From IMG/VR virus record IMGVR_UViG_3300042691_015058, positions 1 through 35,085 of that record: a stretch of DNA of 35,085 nt, one strand, 5' to 3'. The position numbers and the translations under genes are program-made. Source of the DNA: a virus. The notes beneath the pieces were generated by a model. That model ran no database searches. It worked only from the letters and a program-made list of their open reading frames with translations, and had not been told where the DNA came from. Positions 13,011 through 21,797 of the stretch are shown in pieces; within the stretch, counting starts at the first letter, position 1, and every line of letters begins with the position of its first letter.

Positions 13011-14309
13011 ATGGGCGTTTGGCAAGATATAAAAAAGTTTTTCAATCCGGTACGGCAAACCGATAAGCAGTTCTACCCAGTTACGAAGACTTTGTACGGT
13101 GGCTTTCAACCTTATATTGGTTCCGATGACAAGTCAAGATACATTCGGGACTATGAGCAAGTCAAATACGCCTATGCGGTCATTTCTTGGATAGCAAAGA
13201 AGGCTGCCAAGGTGCCGTTTGTGCTGTTTAATTACAATACAAAAGGAGATAAAGAGCGGGTAAAGGTTAATGCTTTTCTAAATCTAATCGAACGACCGAA
13301 CAGCTATCAATCCTCATTTGAGTTCAAATACCAGGCATACGGGTATCTGCTATCAACAGGAGCGTTATACATCCACATTCCAAGACTTTCCTCAGGCCGT
13401 TGGACAGAAATGCACGTTATTCCATCCGATTATGTTCAGCCAGTTTATGACGTTCGGTTTTCGGGGCCAAAAGCATTCATCATAAACGATACCGGGATAA
13501 CCATTTCAGCAGATGAAATGCTTTACATCTTCCAGCCTTCTTTGATGTTCGATCAGGTCGGAGTAGGTGAGGCAGGCCATAGCCCGATGAAGGCATTGCT
13601 TACCGTCTTGAAAAAAACTGCCGATATTGACATTGCGGATCTTGCAACCATTCAGAACGGAGGGCTTGCCGGGATAATTACCGATAAATCGGCCACTGAG
13701 GGTCTAACAGTTGAACAGCAGTCTATCATTGAAACGCAACTCAAGACCAAGGCATACGGCCCACAGAACAAAGGGAAATTCCTTGTTACCGCCGGAGATG
13801 TCAGCTTTATTCCATTGGGGCTTTCGCCGATTGATTTGAACCTATACCAAGCAAATAACCAGGTTCTCCGGGATATTTGCATAGTTTACCACATTCCATA
13901 CATTATTTTCGACCAAACGGATGCCAGTTCATCCTTTGGAAGCCATATCAGGGAAGCTAGAAAAATGGCTTACACCGATGCTATCCTTCCAATAGTTGAG
14001 ATGCTTGTTGATGCAATCAATCATTATGGAATTGAGCCATTTGGCAAAGGGTTAGTTTTGGATTACGACACCAACGCAATCGAGGAACTTCAGATTGATG
14101 CCAAGGCGCAGGCAGAAACCTTAGCGATGCAATGGTGGAAGACAATTGGGCAAAAGCAAAGAGAATCAGGAATGGAAGTAGATCCTCAATTTGAGAAAGT
14201 CTACATGATTCCATCCGGTTTGGTCAGAATGGAAGAACTCGACTTTAATGCTCAGGTGGATAGAATTCAGGCTGAGATGAATCAACTAGAAAAGCACCTA
14301 TTCGGATGA
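13011..14309 (+). CDS. Portal protein (HK97-type)
   Basis: The 432-residue protein begins MGVWQDIKKFFNP and shows the HK97-family portal pattern: YAVISWIAKKAAKVPFVLF, LNLIERPNSYQSSFEFKYQAYGYLLSTGALYI, AGIITDKSATEG, and FLVTAGDVSFIPLGLSPIDL followed by ICIVYHIPYIIF. It forms the dodecameric DNA gate at the capsid vertex and docks the terminase. Its position between terL and the MuF-like gene is the standard one. The stop overlaps the next ATG (ATGA). Confidence 0.92.
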   Translation: MGVWQDIKKFFNPVRQTDKQFYPVTKTLYGGFQPYIGSDDKSRYIRDYEQVKYAYAVISWIAKKAAKVPFVLFNYNTKGDKERVKVNAFLNLIERPNSYQSSFEFKYQAYGYLLSTGALYIHIPRLSSGRWTEMHVIPSDYVQPVYDVRFSGPKAFIINDTGITISADEMLYIFQPSLMFDQVGVGEAGHSPMKALLTVLKKTADIDIADLATIQNGGLAGIITDKSATEGLTVEQQSIIETQLKTKAYGPQNKGKFLVTAGDVSFIPLGLSPIDLNLYQANNQVLRDICIVYHIPYIIFDQTDASSSFGSHIREARKMAYTDAILPIVEMLVDAINHYGIEPFGKGLVLDYDTNAIEELQIDAKAQAETLAMQWWKTIGQKQRESGMEVDPQFEKVYMIPSGLVRMEELDFNAQVDRIQAEMNQLEKHLFG

Positions 14310-15064
14310 CATTCGAAGAGCAGGCAAGGTTAATGCGAGAAAAACAGGACAGGCTAATTAAAAAGTATGAGATAGCTTTTGGTCTTGTTTTTGCCAAACA
14401 ACTCAAATCTTTTTCCAAGGCGGTGGAGCGATTTCCAACCGCAGCGGTCTATGAGATTGATCTATACTTTGATGAAAAGCCGCTCAAGAAAGCCTATGAA
14501 ATGATGGTCAGGCAGACGGCCAATGAATTTCAAATCAAAGATCCATCCATTCTTACCAAGTCAATTAGTGCCGACATTTGGAGAACATTGGTGAATAGTT
14601 TCCTATCAACCATTGGAGGTGAACGGATAACTGAAATCAACAAGTTCACCAAAGAATATGTCCTTCAGCGGTTAAGACCAATACTAACTCAAGGAATTGA
14701 TAAAGGGTTAGGGATTGGAGAGATAGGAAAGTTGATTGTGGGGGACATTGCCGAATACTCAGGAAAGTTTGCCAAGTACCGAGCGGAGCGAATCGCACGT
14801 ACTGAAATAATCGGTACTTCTAACTGGGCATCGCTTACTAGCGTGGAATCCTCAGGGGTAAAGGATAGACTGCTAAAAAAATGGCACGTGACCTTGGACA
14901 ATAGGGAAAGAAAAGCACATGCAGACATGGCTAATAAGCCAGCTATTCCGATCGATGACTTCTTTGATGTTGGCGGGGAAAAGCTAAAGTACCCGGGAGA
15001 TGTCAACGGTAGTGCAGGAAATACAATTCAATGTAGATGTGCTATCGTTTACCAAAGAGTTTAA
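14306..15064 (+). CDS. MuF/SPP1 gp7-like head morphogenesis protein
   Basis: In the 252-residue product the C-terminal half carries the MuF signature: RAERIARTEIIGTSNWAS, then KWHVTLDNRERKAHADM, then GNTIQCRCAIVY. The N-terminal half is helical. MuF-type proteins are minor head components bound near the portal, sometimes ejected with DNA. The gene overlaps the portal stop, and there is no extra toxin domain at the C-terminus. Confidence 0.88.
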   Translation: MTFEEQARLMREKQDRLIKKYEIAFGLVFAKQLKSFSKAVERFPTAAVYEIDLYFDEKPLKKAYEMMVRQTANEFQIKDPSILTKSISADIWRTLVNSFLSTIGGERITEINKFTKEYVLQRLRPILTQGIDKGLGIGEIGKLIVGDIAEYSGKFAKYRAERIARTEIIGTSNWASLTSVESSGVKDRLLKKWHVTLDNRERKAHADMANKPAIPIDDFFDVGGEKLKYPGDVNGSAGNTIQCRCAIVYQRV

Positions 15065-15101
15065 TATTTGGAAATTTATTTAGAATAATTTTCTTAGCAT
15101 C

Positions 15102-15797
15102 ATGTTTAAGTCAGGAATTCATATCATAAAAGAAATAAATAGTCAGAAAAAGACTGTGGTCTTTGCTTTTTCAAAGCTGAACGATTACGATTCTGATGAT
15201 GACTACACAGAAAAAACCGCTTTCGATAAAACGATGAGAGAATCCGGACCTGATGGATCGAATAGAATCCGTCACGTATGGAATCACGATCGAAAGGAAC
15301 TCCCGATTGGAAAGCCTATGAGGATGTGGAGGGATAATGAGTATGCCTACACCGAATCCAAGATGCTTGACAATCAGAAAGCTATGGATGCTTGGGATGC
15401 TTACGTCAATGAAGCAATAAACGAGCATTCCTATTGGGGTAAGGCATACAATACCGGAGTAAATCAAAAAGGCGGTAAGATTATCAAAGAGGTTAAACTG
15501 CTTGAGGTATCAACTGTTCTTTGGGGTGCACAGGAAAAAGCCAAATTGGTTGAAATGATCAAAGGAGGTGATAAACCAGAGCCTTGGTTTATTGAGCACA
15601 TTAAAGGTCTTCAAAGCTATGTGAAGAAATCCAATGCTTCAGATGACTTTTTGGAGACTTTAGAAATTGAATTGGAAAAAGCAATTGATATAATTGATTC
15701 ACTCGAAAAATCAGGCCGTGAAAAAGCACCTGTCACTATTGAGCCGAAAATCTCCCTATCACTTGCAGAAATTTATAAACTCAAACGAGAACTTTAA
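15102..15797 (+). CDS. Prohead maturation protease (HK97 U35-type)
   Basis: The 231-residue protein has RHVWNHDRKELPIGKP with candidate catalytic His62, and NEHSYWGKAYNTG with candidate Ser110, then VKLLEVSTVLWGAQEKA, the beta segment seen in phage prohead proteases. The C-terminal 80 residues are helical and may act as the scaffold-like tail. It should cleave the delta domain of the capsid protein encoded next. Spacing to the capsid gene is only 4 nt. Confidence 0.88.
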   Translation: MFKSGIHIIKEINSQKKTVVFAFSKLNDYDSDDDYTEKTAFDKTMRESGPDGSNRIRHVWNHDRKELPIGKPMRMWRDNEYAYTESKMLDNQKAMDAWDAYVNEAINEHSYWGKAYNTGVNQKGGKIIKEVKLLEVSTVLWGAQEKAKLVEMIKGGDKPEPWFIEHIKGLQSYVKKSNASDDFLETLEIELEKAIDIIDSLEKSGREKAPVTIEPKISLSLAEIYKLKREL

Positions 15798-15801
15798 TTA
15801 A

Positions 15802-17040
15802 ATGGAAACTAAAGAAAAATTCGAATTGGTAGAACTGATCAAACAGGACATCACTACCATCGCAAAAAAAGAAGCTGAAGGAGCAAAGGCTGAGGCTTCC
15901 GAACTGTATAAGTCACTTGAATCAAAGATTGAAAAGTCTTTGGATGGATTTGTGACCAAAGAAGCATTTGACAAGGCAGAGAATGACCTCAAAAAGGCGT
16001 TATCTGACTATGAGAACAAAGTTTCTAACGATGTGTCTTTCTCCGCGTCTCTTTCCGAAAGCATCGTAAAGTCAATGGATGCGATGACTGCTCTGAAGTC
16101 AGGCAGAACCAAGACGGCTGAACTTTACATTCAGAAAGACCCGTCAATCATGACTGCAACCAACTCCATCACCGGAAGTAATACCGCACAGGGTCGATTT
16201 GCAATCAATAACAACGAAACTATCGTTCCGATTGCAAGACGTCAGACTTACATCCGTCAGATCATTGGCATGGGTGCTACCGATCAGGAGGTTTACCCGT
16301 ATTTGAGAGAGACTGCAAAGGATGGTTCTTTTGGTGTTCAGAATCCGGAAGGCTCTGCCAAGCCACAGGTTGAATACAAGGCTGAATTGGTGACTGCCGT
16401 TGAATCTACCATCGCAGCATGGCAGAAAATCGGACGTCAGACTTTGACCAACGTTAGGGGTCTATCTTCTTTCATTCAGCTTGTTATGGTTGCCGATTTG
16501 ATGATCAAAGAAGACGATGAACTATTGAATGGTACTGGCTCTAACGGTAGAGTTCAAGGATTCCTTCAGTCTGCATCTGCACCGTCTTCATTTGGATTGA
16601 CTATCACATCACCTCAGATTTATGACGTGATTGCTGGTTCTGCAGCTAAATTGGCAGCTTTGGATTACACCGCAAACTTTGCCTTGGTTAACCCTGTTGA
16701 CTATTGGAAAATGGTGACTTTAAAGCAGGACGATAAAGCATATTTGCAGAATGTCATTTTCAATGCTTCTGCATCTAGCTTGAACGTGTTTGGTATCCCT
16801 GTATTCCCGACTACTGCAATTTCCGCTGGTAACTACGTTGTCGGTGATAGCCGATATGTAATGCCGATGCAGAGAGAAGGAATCAGCCTTCGATTCTTTG
16901 AGCAGGATGACAAGAACGTACAGGAGAACTTGATCACCGCAAGGATTGAGGAAAGAATCTTGCAGGCGGTTTACAGACCAAATGCCTTTGTTGGTGGTGC
17001 AATTGCTACCGCTATCACTAACCTTACTCCTTCGACTTAA
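15802..17040 (+). CDS. Major capsid protein (HK97 fold)
   Basis: In the 412-residue precursor, residues 1-80 form a Glu/Lys-rich coiled coil (delta/scaffold domain), which the adjacent protease probably removes, and residues about 115-410 form the HK97 fold. Recognisable stretches include IVPIARRQTYIRQIIGMGAT, the glycine-rich GTGSNGRVQGFLQSA loop, FALVNPVDYWKMVTLKQDD and IPVFPTTAISAGNYVVGDS. The cleavage site is probably near residue 100-115. Codon use is the least A/T-biased in the window, as expected for a highly expressed gene. A strong terminator follows. Confidence 0.94.
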   Translation: METKEKFELVELIKQDITTIAKKEAEGAKAEASELYKSLESKIEKSLDGFVTKEAFDKAENDLKKALSDYENKVSNDVSFSASLSESIVKSMDAMTALKSGRTKTAELYIQKDPSIMTATNSITGSNTAQGRFAINNNETIVPIARRQTYIRQIIGMGATDQEVYPYLRETAKDGSFGVQNPEGSAKPQVEYKAELVTAVESTIAAWQKIGRQTLTNVRGLSSFIQLVMVADLMIKEDDELLNGTGSNGRVQGFLQSASAPSSFGLTITSPQIYDVIAGSAAKLAALDYTANFALVNPVDYWKMVTLKQDDKAYLQNVIFNASASSLNVFGIPVFPTTAISAGNYVVGDSRYVMPMQREGISLRFFEQDDKNVQENLITARIEERILQAVYRPNAFVGGAIATAITNLTPST

Positions 17041-17073
17041 TTAGTAATTCATAGGGTGTTTTTGTTGTTGTTA

Positions 17074-17100
17074 AAGCCTCGGTTTTGCCGGGGCTTTTTC
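17074..17100 (+). terminator. Intrinsic terminator after the capsid gene
   Basis: A 9-bp stem AAGCCTCGG (17074-17082) / CCGGGGCTT (17088-17096, one G-U pair) with loop TTTTG runs into TTTTT. It separates the capsid operon from the glycosyltransferases. Confidence 0.88.
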
Positions 17101-17114
17101 TATTTATTTTTTCT

Positions 17115-17122
17115 TAGATTTG
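17115..17122 (+). promoter_or_regulatory. -7 element for the glycosyltransferase unit
   Basis: TAGATTTG at 17115-17122 ends 4 nt before ATG 17127, so transcripts would be leaderless or nearly so. No clear TTG box at the usual distance was found. Confidence 0.5.
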
Positions 17123-17126
17123 ATAC

Positions 17127-18509
17127 ATGAAAATAGGAATAGGCATAACAACTCGCAACCGTCGGGAAATAGCTGAAAAATCTATCCGTGAAATCAGGAA
17201 GTTTGCTCCTAAAGGGTCAAAAATTATTGTTGTTGACGATGCCTCGGACGATCCATATTACCGAGCCGATTATCGATTTCCATTTCAAGCGGGGATTGCC
17301 AAAGCAAAAAACAAATGCTTGGAATTACTGAAAGATTGCGACTATCTTTTTTTGTTCGACGATGATTGTTACCCAGTAAAGGAAGGATGGGCGGAAGCCT
17401 ACATTAACACAGGGCTTAATCATGCTTCATTCAATTTTGTTTGGCGAGGTGATGGAATGCACATTGTTGATCATTTGCCAAACAACGTAACAAGCTGGTC
17501 AAGTCCAAGAGGGTGCATGATGTTTTTCACCAAAAAAGCCTTGGAAGTTGCCGGAGGGATGGATGAAGGCTTTGCAATTTGGGGATATGAGCATCCGGAA
17601 TATTCAAGGAGGTGCTGGCTTTTAAAAATCAATCCATGTCCATTTCCGGATATTAAAGGAAGCGAAGAATATTTCTATTCCTATGATATGCACTCCAATA
17701 TTGTAACTACGGTAATCGATCGAACGGCATTAATTGACTACAACCGTGACAGGTACATGAAGTCAGAGGCTTTTCCGAGATTTGTACCTTTTATGAAAAA
17801 CGATATTCCGTTAAAGCCTATAATATTGACAAGTTACTTTAACGGGGCAAAAGACCCACAAAGGGGATATTATTGGGGTGGAAATTTAGGCGAAATCAGA
17901 GGATTAATAGATACCTGTCAGAATACAAATACCCCTTTGATTGTCTTCCATGATTGCTTTGATCAGGTAAAAGATTTTGGCAACGTTCATTTTAGGAGGG
18001 TAGCAAAAAATCCAAAGAAAAGTCCGTTGTCCTATCGTTGGCTTATCTATCGGGATTACTTGGAAAAAAACCATCACACCAAGTTTTTTTGTGTGGATTC
18101 AACCGATATTAAACTACTCAGAAATCCATTTTCATACATGGAAAATGGCAGGCTTTATGTCGGTGATGAATGGAATAATACTTGGGTGAATGTATGGGTC
18201 GAAAAATACAACGAGCCTTTCATTAAAATTAAAGATTACACAAAAGTCAAAGAAGCCAATGCCGATAAGCCTCTATTGAATGCCGGAATAGTTGGAGGTG
18301 ACTTTGAATACGCTTTTGGTCTGATTGATAGATTAGCTGATCAGATATTAAGAGAACCAAATGATCCTACTGTGCATACCGATATGGCATTGGTCAACTA
18401 CTTAGCAAGAAAATTCTATCCGGAAGTTTTACGGCATGGCGATCCGGTAAATACCCGATTCAAACAGTTTGAAGAATACCACCATTCAGCTTGGTTTCAA
18501 CACAAATGA
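17127..18509 (+). CDS. Bifunctional-looking glycosyltransferase (GT2-like N-terminus plus second GT-A-like domain)
   Basis: Residues 1-215 form a family-2-like glycosyltransferase: GIGITTRNRREIAEKSIRE, VVDDASDD, the FDDD metal motif at 77-80, and GGMDEGFAIWGYEHPEYSRR. Residues about 225-460 look like another GT-A-type domain: PIILTSYFNG, HTKFFCVDSTDIKLLRNPF with an acidic motif, and PLLNAGIVGG. It would transfer sugars from nucleotide donors to virion proteins, host surface glycans or another acceptor. It begins a unit with its own terminator and -7 box inside the structural region. The stop overlaps the next GT gene (ATGA). Donor and acceptor are unknown. Confidence 0.8.
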   Translation: MKIGIGITTRNRREIAEKSIREIRKFAPKGSKIIVVDDASDDPYYRADYRFPFQAGIAKAKNKCLELLKDCDYLFLFDDDCYPVKEGWAEAYINTGLNHASFNFVWRGDGMHIVDHLPNNVTSWSSPRGCMMFFTKKALEVAGGMDEGFAIWGYEHPEYSRRCWLLKINPCPFPDIKGSEEYFYSYDMHSNIVTTVIDRTALIDYNRDRYMKSEAFPRFVPFMKNDIPLKPIILTSYFNGAKDPQRGYYWGGNLGEIRGLIDTCQNTNTPLIVFHDCFDQVKDFGNVHFRRVAKNPKKSPLSYRWLIYRDYLEKNHHTKFFCVDSTDIKLLRNPFSYMENGRLYVGDEWNNTWVNVWVEKYNEPFIKIKDYTKVKEANADKPLLNAGIVGGDFEYAFGLIDRLADQILREPNDPTVHTDMALVNYLARKFYPEVLRHGDPVNTRFKQFEEYHHSAWFQHK

Positions 18510-19048
18510 AAGTCCACTACCTACAACCATTTTCGGAAGATAAAGATATTGCAAAGGCATACAATGAAGCCTGCAAGTTGATTCCGGACGAGGACTGGAT
18601 ATGTATTACCGACTATGATACGATGTTTTTATTTCATCAACAAAAACAACTGGTACAAAGAATAGCTGAATCCGGTAAGGCTGATTTGTATGGGGCAATG
18701 ACAAACCGATGCAATGTCCCTGAGTTTTTGGTTAGCGGAATGTTCGATGTGTTTGACCTAAAAGCCCATTATTTTGTAGCGAAAGAAAATTATTACATAT
18801 TTGGTGAAGAGGTAAAGCATACAAAAAACGTAATACCGGGTTATTTTATGCTTTTCTCAAAAAAAACATGGAATGAAGTAAGAGGATTTGAAATGCCTGA
18901 CAGTCTGCCCAACTTTGTTTTTGATCAGCATTTTTCAAGCAAAATCAAAAATAAAGCAATAATTAAAGGGCTATACATAGTTCATGCCTATCGAATCTGG
19001 AGTAACCATCCACAATTAGACACAGATCATTTGAAAAATGATATTTGA
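18506..19048 (+). CDS. Glycosyltransferase-like protein, 180 aa
   Basis: I choose ATG 18506 (MKVHYLQPFSEDKDI...) since it overlaps the previous TGA; an upstream start at 18491 is possible. The core WICITDYDTMFLF holds a DxD-type metal motif, followed by GYFMLFSKKTWNEVRGFEMP and DQHFSSKIKN, a typical GT-A layout (GT2-like or DUF-type small glycosyltransferases). It is short for a stand-alone enzyme and probably works with the preceding protein. It overlaps the connector gene by 11 nt, so the GT insert is transcriptionally continuous with the tail genes. Confidence 0.78.
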   Translation: MKVHYLQPFSEDKDIAKAYNEACKLIPDEDWICITDYDTMFLFHQQKQLVQRIAESGKADLYGAMTNRCNVPEFLVSGMFDVFDLKAHYFVAKENYYIFGEEVKHTKNVIPGYFMLFSKKTWNEVRGFEMPDSLPNFVFDQHFSSKIKNKAIIKGLYIVHAYRIWSNHPQLDTDHLKNDI

Positions 19049-19517
19049 AATCATATCCGACACCGAAATAGGATCAGAGCCAACTGTCCTTCAAGATGCC
19101 CAGCTTTATTTTCGTTCCGAAGATTCAAACGGGATCGAAGACGATCTGATCAAATCTTTTTTAAGACAAGCTAGGCAGGCAATTGAAACCGCAACAAATT
19201 TGTCATTAATTGACAGAGAATTGGAAGTGTATTGCGATGAGTATATCGGATTTTTGCCTTATGGACCTATTGATCCGGATACTTTAACGATTGTGTCCGG
19301 AACTGCTGACACTAAAGGAAAAGCATATCCATACGTCAATGAATCTGCTGATGCAACGATTACCTACACCACCAAAGCCTATGTAAATGAGGATATTTTA
19401 AATGCCATTTATGAACTTGCTTCATTTTGGTATTTCAGAGGTGACGTGAACACGGTGAATATGCCGGATAAAGTAAAATTTGTCATTAAAAGACATACAC
19501 GGAAGACATTTGTATGA
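19038..19517 (+). CDS. Head-tail connector (gp6-like)
   Basis: The 159-residue protein has the connector pattern: an early helix LIKSFLRQARQAIETATNLSL followed by a beta part (GFLPYGPIDPDTLTIVSG, ADATITYTTKAYV) and a late helix LNAIYELASFWYFRGD. Gp6-like rings bind below the portal and join the head to the tail. Gene order capsid, connector, head closure and tail completion agrees. It overlaps the next gene by 4 nt. Confidence 0.82.
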   Translation: MIFEIISDTEIGSEPTVLQDAQLYFRSEDSNGIEDDLIKSFLRQARQAIETATNLSLIDRELEVYCDEYIGFLPYGPIDPDTLTIVSGTADTKGKAYPYVNESADATITYTTKAYVNEDILNAIYELASFWYFRGDVNTVNMPDKVKFVIKRHTRKTFV

Positions 19518-19849
19518 AAAGAGACAAATTTATCATTATTCAAGAGCCGATTATGACCGTTGGACCTACCGGAGGCACTAGAGAAATCTATGTGCAATAT
19601 TGGTCCGGATGGGGTCAGGTTAATGAGCGGTCGTACGGTACAAGTATGGAAGAAGGTCAATTTGCCGGAAACAAAACCATACAGGTAATGCTTTGGAAAA
19701 ACGGAAAGACAGATAAAATCAATACTGCCATGCGGATTGATTATCGTTCAAAGACTTACCTGATTAACTCGATTAGAGAAATTGACCGATTTACCTTAGA
19801 GTTGACTGCCGTGATTAAAGAATTACCGGATGTAACCCTGTCCTCATGA
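19514..19849 (+). CDS. Head closure / head-tail joining protein
   Basis: The 111-residue beta-rich protein matches the SPP1 gp16/phage_H_T_join type: YVQYWSGWGQVNERSYG, then IDYRSKTYLINSIREID and FTLELTAVIKEL. It would plug the portal channel after packaging and bind the tail. It is linked by ATGA overlaps to both neighbours. Confidence 0.82.
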   Translation: MKRDKFIIIQEPIMTVGPTGGTREIYVQYWSGWGQVNERSYGTSMEEGQFAGNKTIQVMLWKNGKTDKINTAMRIDYRSKTYLINSIREIDRFTLELTAVIKELPDVTLSS

Positions 19850-20256
19850 GTGTAAAACTAGAAATGAAAGTTAATAAATTAGTCGATAAATTCGATTCAA
19901 TGCCTGATGAAATACAAAAGGCAATGATTGACGAGTTACGGGTGACTGGATTTATGATTGAATCTACTTATAAAATAGCTGTTCCGGTTGTTACCTCACG
20001 GCTTCAAACATCTATCCACACCGAGCATTCTGATTTGAAATCACATACCTATTCCGACAACAAAGGAAACACCTATAATGGATCATTAGGCTATAACCTA
20101 AAGCCTACTCAGGTGATTGTCGGAACTAACGTAGAATACGCAAACAAGATCGAATACCGAGGCGGGAAGTCCGGACGTGGCAAAAGAGCATTGCTTAGAG
20201 CGTTTGAAACTGAAACCGCAGGACTGCCCGAACGTTTAGCTAAGTTGATAAAATGA
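19846..20256 (+). CDS. HK97 gp10-like tail component
   Basis: The 136-residue protein has a helical start, then ARxxxPVxTxxLxxSI-type sequence (YKIAVPVVTSRLQTSI) and VIVGTNVEYANKIEYRGGKS, which are typical of the HK97-gp10 family. The C-terminal helix LLRAFETETAGLPERLAKLI is also usual. These proteins sit at the head-tail junction or tail tube end. ATGA overlaps are present on both sides. Confidence 0.83.
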   Translation: MSVKLEMKVNKLVDKFDSMPDEIQKAMIDELRVTGFMIESTYKIAVPVVTSRLQTSIHTEHSDLKSHTYSDNKGNTYNGSLGYNLKPTQVIVGTNVEYANKIEYRGGKSGRGKRALLRAFETETAGLPERLAKLIK

Positions 20257-20672
20257 TAAACTCCGGAACTCAAATAAAAACCGCTTTGGTTTCTTTATTG
20301 AAACCTTTGATCGCACCTGTAAAGGTATGGTCTATGATGCCTCCGGATGCGGTGCTAAAATATGTATTGATTCAAGATTTATCCGAAACGGCATTAGATG
20401 AAAAACGGGCATTTTTAAACGAAGGATTTATCAGCATTGCGGTAGTTGAAAAGTTCCTTGGTCGAGATGGTGATTTTGATCAGGTAAACAATTTAGCCAA
20501 CACTATAATTCAAGCGGTAACTCCAGATAGATTGTCTACATTTGGAAATGTCGGTGGGATAAATATCTTTAGCCTTAGATTTGAGAGCAATTCAGAAACT
20601 ATGTTCGAAACAGATAGCGGAAGGATAGCTGTAAAGAATCTTAGGCTGAAATATTTCGTTCAATCAACATAA
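20253..20672 (+). CDS. Tail terminator / DUF3168-like protein
   Basis: The 139-residue protein starts with a helix (IKTALVSLLKPLI), followed by VKVWSMMPPDAVLKYVLIQD and a C-terminal strand pair. This fits the DUF3168/gpU tail-completion fold that caps the tail tube. Its place just before the major tail protein supports this; sequence similarity is moderate. Confidence 0.72.
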   Translation: MINSGTQIKTALVSLLKPLIAPVKVWSMMPPDAVLKYVLIQDLSETALDEKRAFLNEGFISIAVVEKFLGRDGDFDQVNNLANTIIQAVTPDRLSTFGNVGGINIFSLRFESNSETMFETDSGRIAVKNLRLKYFVQST

Positions 20673-20679
20673 AAAAAAC

Positions 20680-21099
20680 ATGGCATTTGACGGCAAACAC
20701 ATAATTGTAAAAGTCGGATCAGTAACCGTACTTGGTCAGACCTCCGGCTCTTTGGAATACTCCGTGGATATGTTGGAGACTACCAACAAGCTATCCAAAG
20801 ACGTAGTAACCGGAGTAACTCACAAAACATACATTGCAGGAGACCGAGACGGTACAATCTCAATTGAAGGAAATACCTCAATGGATTCTAACGGATGGCC
20901 GGAACTCTTCGACCTGTACAAAGATCAGACTGTCGCAGCGACTATCTATTACGGTTCAACCGTGGCAGGTGAAAAGTATTATTCTCAATCCGGATGGCTA
21001 TCCAGCTTGAGCAGAACCGATGGACAGAACGCTATCTCTACTTATTCAGCTACTTTCCAAAAGACTGGTCCTGCTACCGAAAACGTAGTTCCAACCTAA
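20680..21099 (+). CDS. Major tail tube protein
   Basis: The 139-residue product is highly beta and starts MAFDGKHIIVKVGSVTVLGQTSG, with VDMLETTNKLSKDV...THKTYIAGDRDGTISIEG and GWLSSLSRTDGQNAISTYSATFQKTG, the pattern of phage major tail tube proteins of the TP901-1/phage_tail_2 type. Hexameric rings would stack to form the tail. Spacing to the chaperone gene is 9 nt. Confidence 0.87.
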   Translation: MAFDGKHIIVKVGSVTVLGQTSGSLEYSVDMLETTNKLSKDVVTGVTHKTYIAGDRDGTISIEGNTSMDSNGWPELFDLYKDQTVAATIYYGSTVAGEKYYSQSGWLSSLSRTDGQNAISTYSATFQKTGPATENVVPT

Positions 21100-21108
21100 A
21101 AATAATTT

Positions 21109-21477
21109 ATGCTTGTAACAATCAAAGGAATAGATGTTGAGTTTAATTTCTCAATCGGAGCGATAACAGAAATCGTTCAGTACAAGAAATTTTATGAGCC
21201 ACATGACCGAGTGACTCTTACTCAATATCTTTCCCGAATTGACAACGAGGATTATTCAATCGATAATCTTTGTGACTTAATTTATTATGCCCATGCGATT
21301 AAGTGCCGGAACGTGGGCAAACAACCTCAATTGACCTACGGTGATGTGACAGAATGGGTGTTTACCAATGTAAACCAAGTCAGTCATGTGGTCAATTCTT
21401 ATGTGGAATCAATGCCACAACCGAAATTAAAGGATGATGTCACAAAAAAAAAGACGGTGAAGAAAGCCAAGAATTAA
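21109..21477 (+). CDS. Tail assembly chaperone (gpG-like)
   Basis: The 122-residue product lies between the tail tube and tape measure genes, the fixed place of the gpG/gpGT chaperones. Sequence features are a beta start (MLVTIKGIDVEFNFSIGAIT), helices, and a Lys-rich end TKKKTVKKAKN encoded by a nine-A run. Ribosomes that slip at A_AAA_AAG (21447-21453) would continue into the next frame (see the 21453 entry). Confidence 0.85.
   Translation: MLVTIKGIDVEFNFSIGAITEIVQYKKFYEPHDRVTLTQYLSRIDNEDYSIDNLCDLIYYAHAIKCRNVGKQPQLTYGDVTEWVFTNVNQVSHVVNSYVESMPQPKLKDDVTKKKTVKKAKN
21447..21453 (+). promoter_or_regulatory. -1 programmed frameshift slippery site A_AAA_AAG
   Basis: In the frame of the gpG-like gene the codons are ACA AAA AAA AAG; the heptamer A AAA AAG is the classic bacterial -1 slip site. 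The -1 frame is open from 21438 to the TAA at 21795-21797, while the zero frame stops 22 nt downstream at 21475-21477. Confidence 0.85.
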
Positions 21478-21797
21478 ACCTAGATTCTATTTATGAATTA
21501 GCAGGCGATTGGGGATTAGAACCTAATCGCCTTCTTTCGTTTACACTTCGCCAAGTTTACGAATACGCCAAAGGGGTAAAAAAGCGGAGGGCATTGGAAG
21601 AAAATCAAATCAGAAGGTTTGCATACCTATTTGCATCCGCTAACCGTGATCCTAAAAAATCATTTCCACAGATTACCGAGTTTTGGCCTATTCCTGTTTT
21701 GGATAAGGCGTATTATCAAAGTTTTGGCACTCCCGAAGAAAATCAAGAAATTAAGGCAAAATTAATCGAGATATGGCAACTGAATCAGCTGAATTAA
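21453..21797 (+). CDS. Frameshift extension of the tail chaperone (gpT part of gpGT)
   Basis: The second reading frame, -1 relative to gpG, reads DGEESQELNLDSIYELAGDW... to LNQLN. It has no good start codon of its own near the 5' end; the only ATG-like start (near 21594) would lose the first helix. Fusion gives a product of about 229 residues. The T part (ELAGDWGLEPNRLLSFTLRQ, PQITEFWPI) is helical, as in other phages, and links the tape measure to tail tube subunits. It overlaps the tape measure start by 25 nt. Confidence 0.82.
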   Translation, partial: DGEESQELNLDSIYELAGDWGLEPNRLLSFTLRQVYEYAKGVKKRRALEENQIRRFAYLFASANRDPKKSFPQITEFWPIPVLDKAYYQSFGTPEENQEIKAKLIEIWQLNQLN

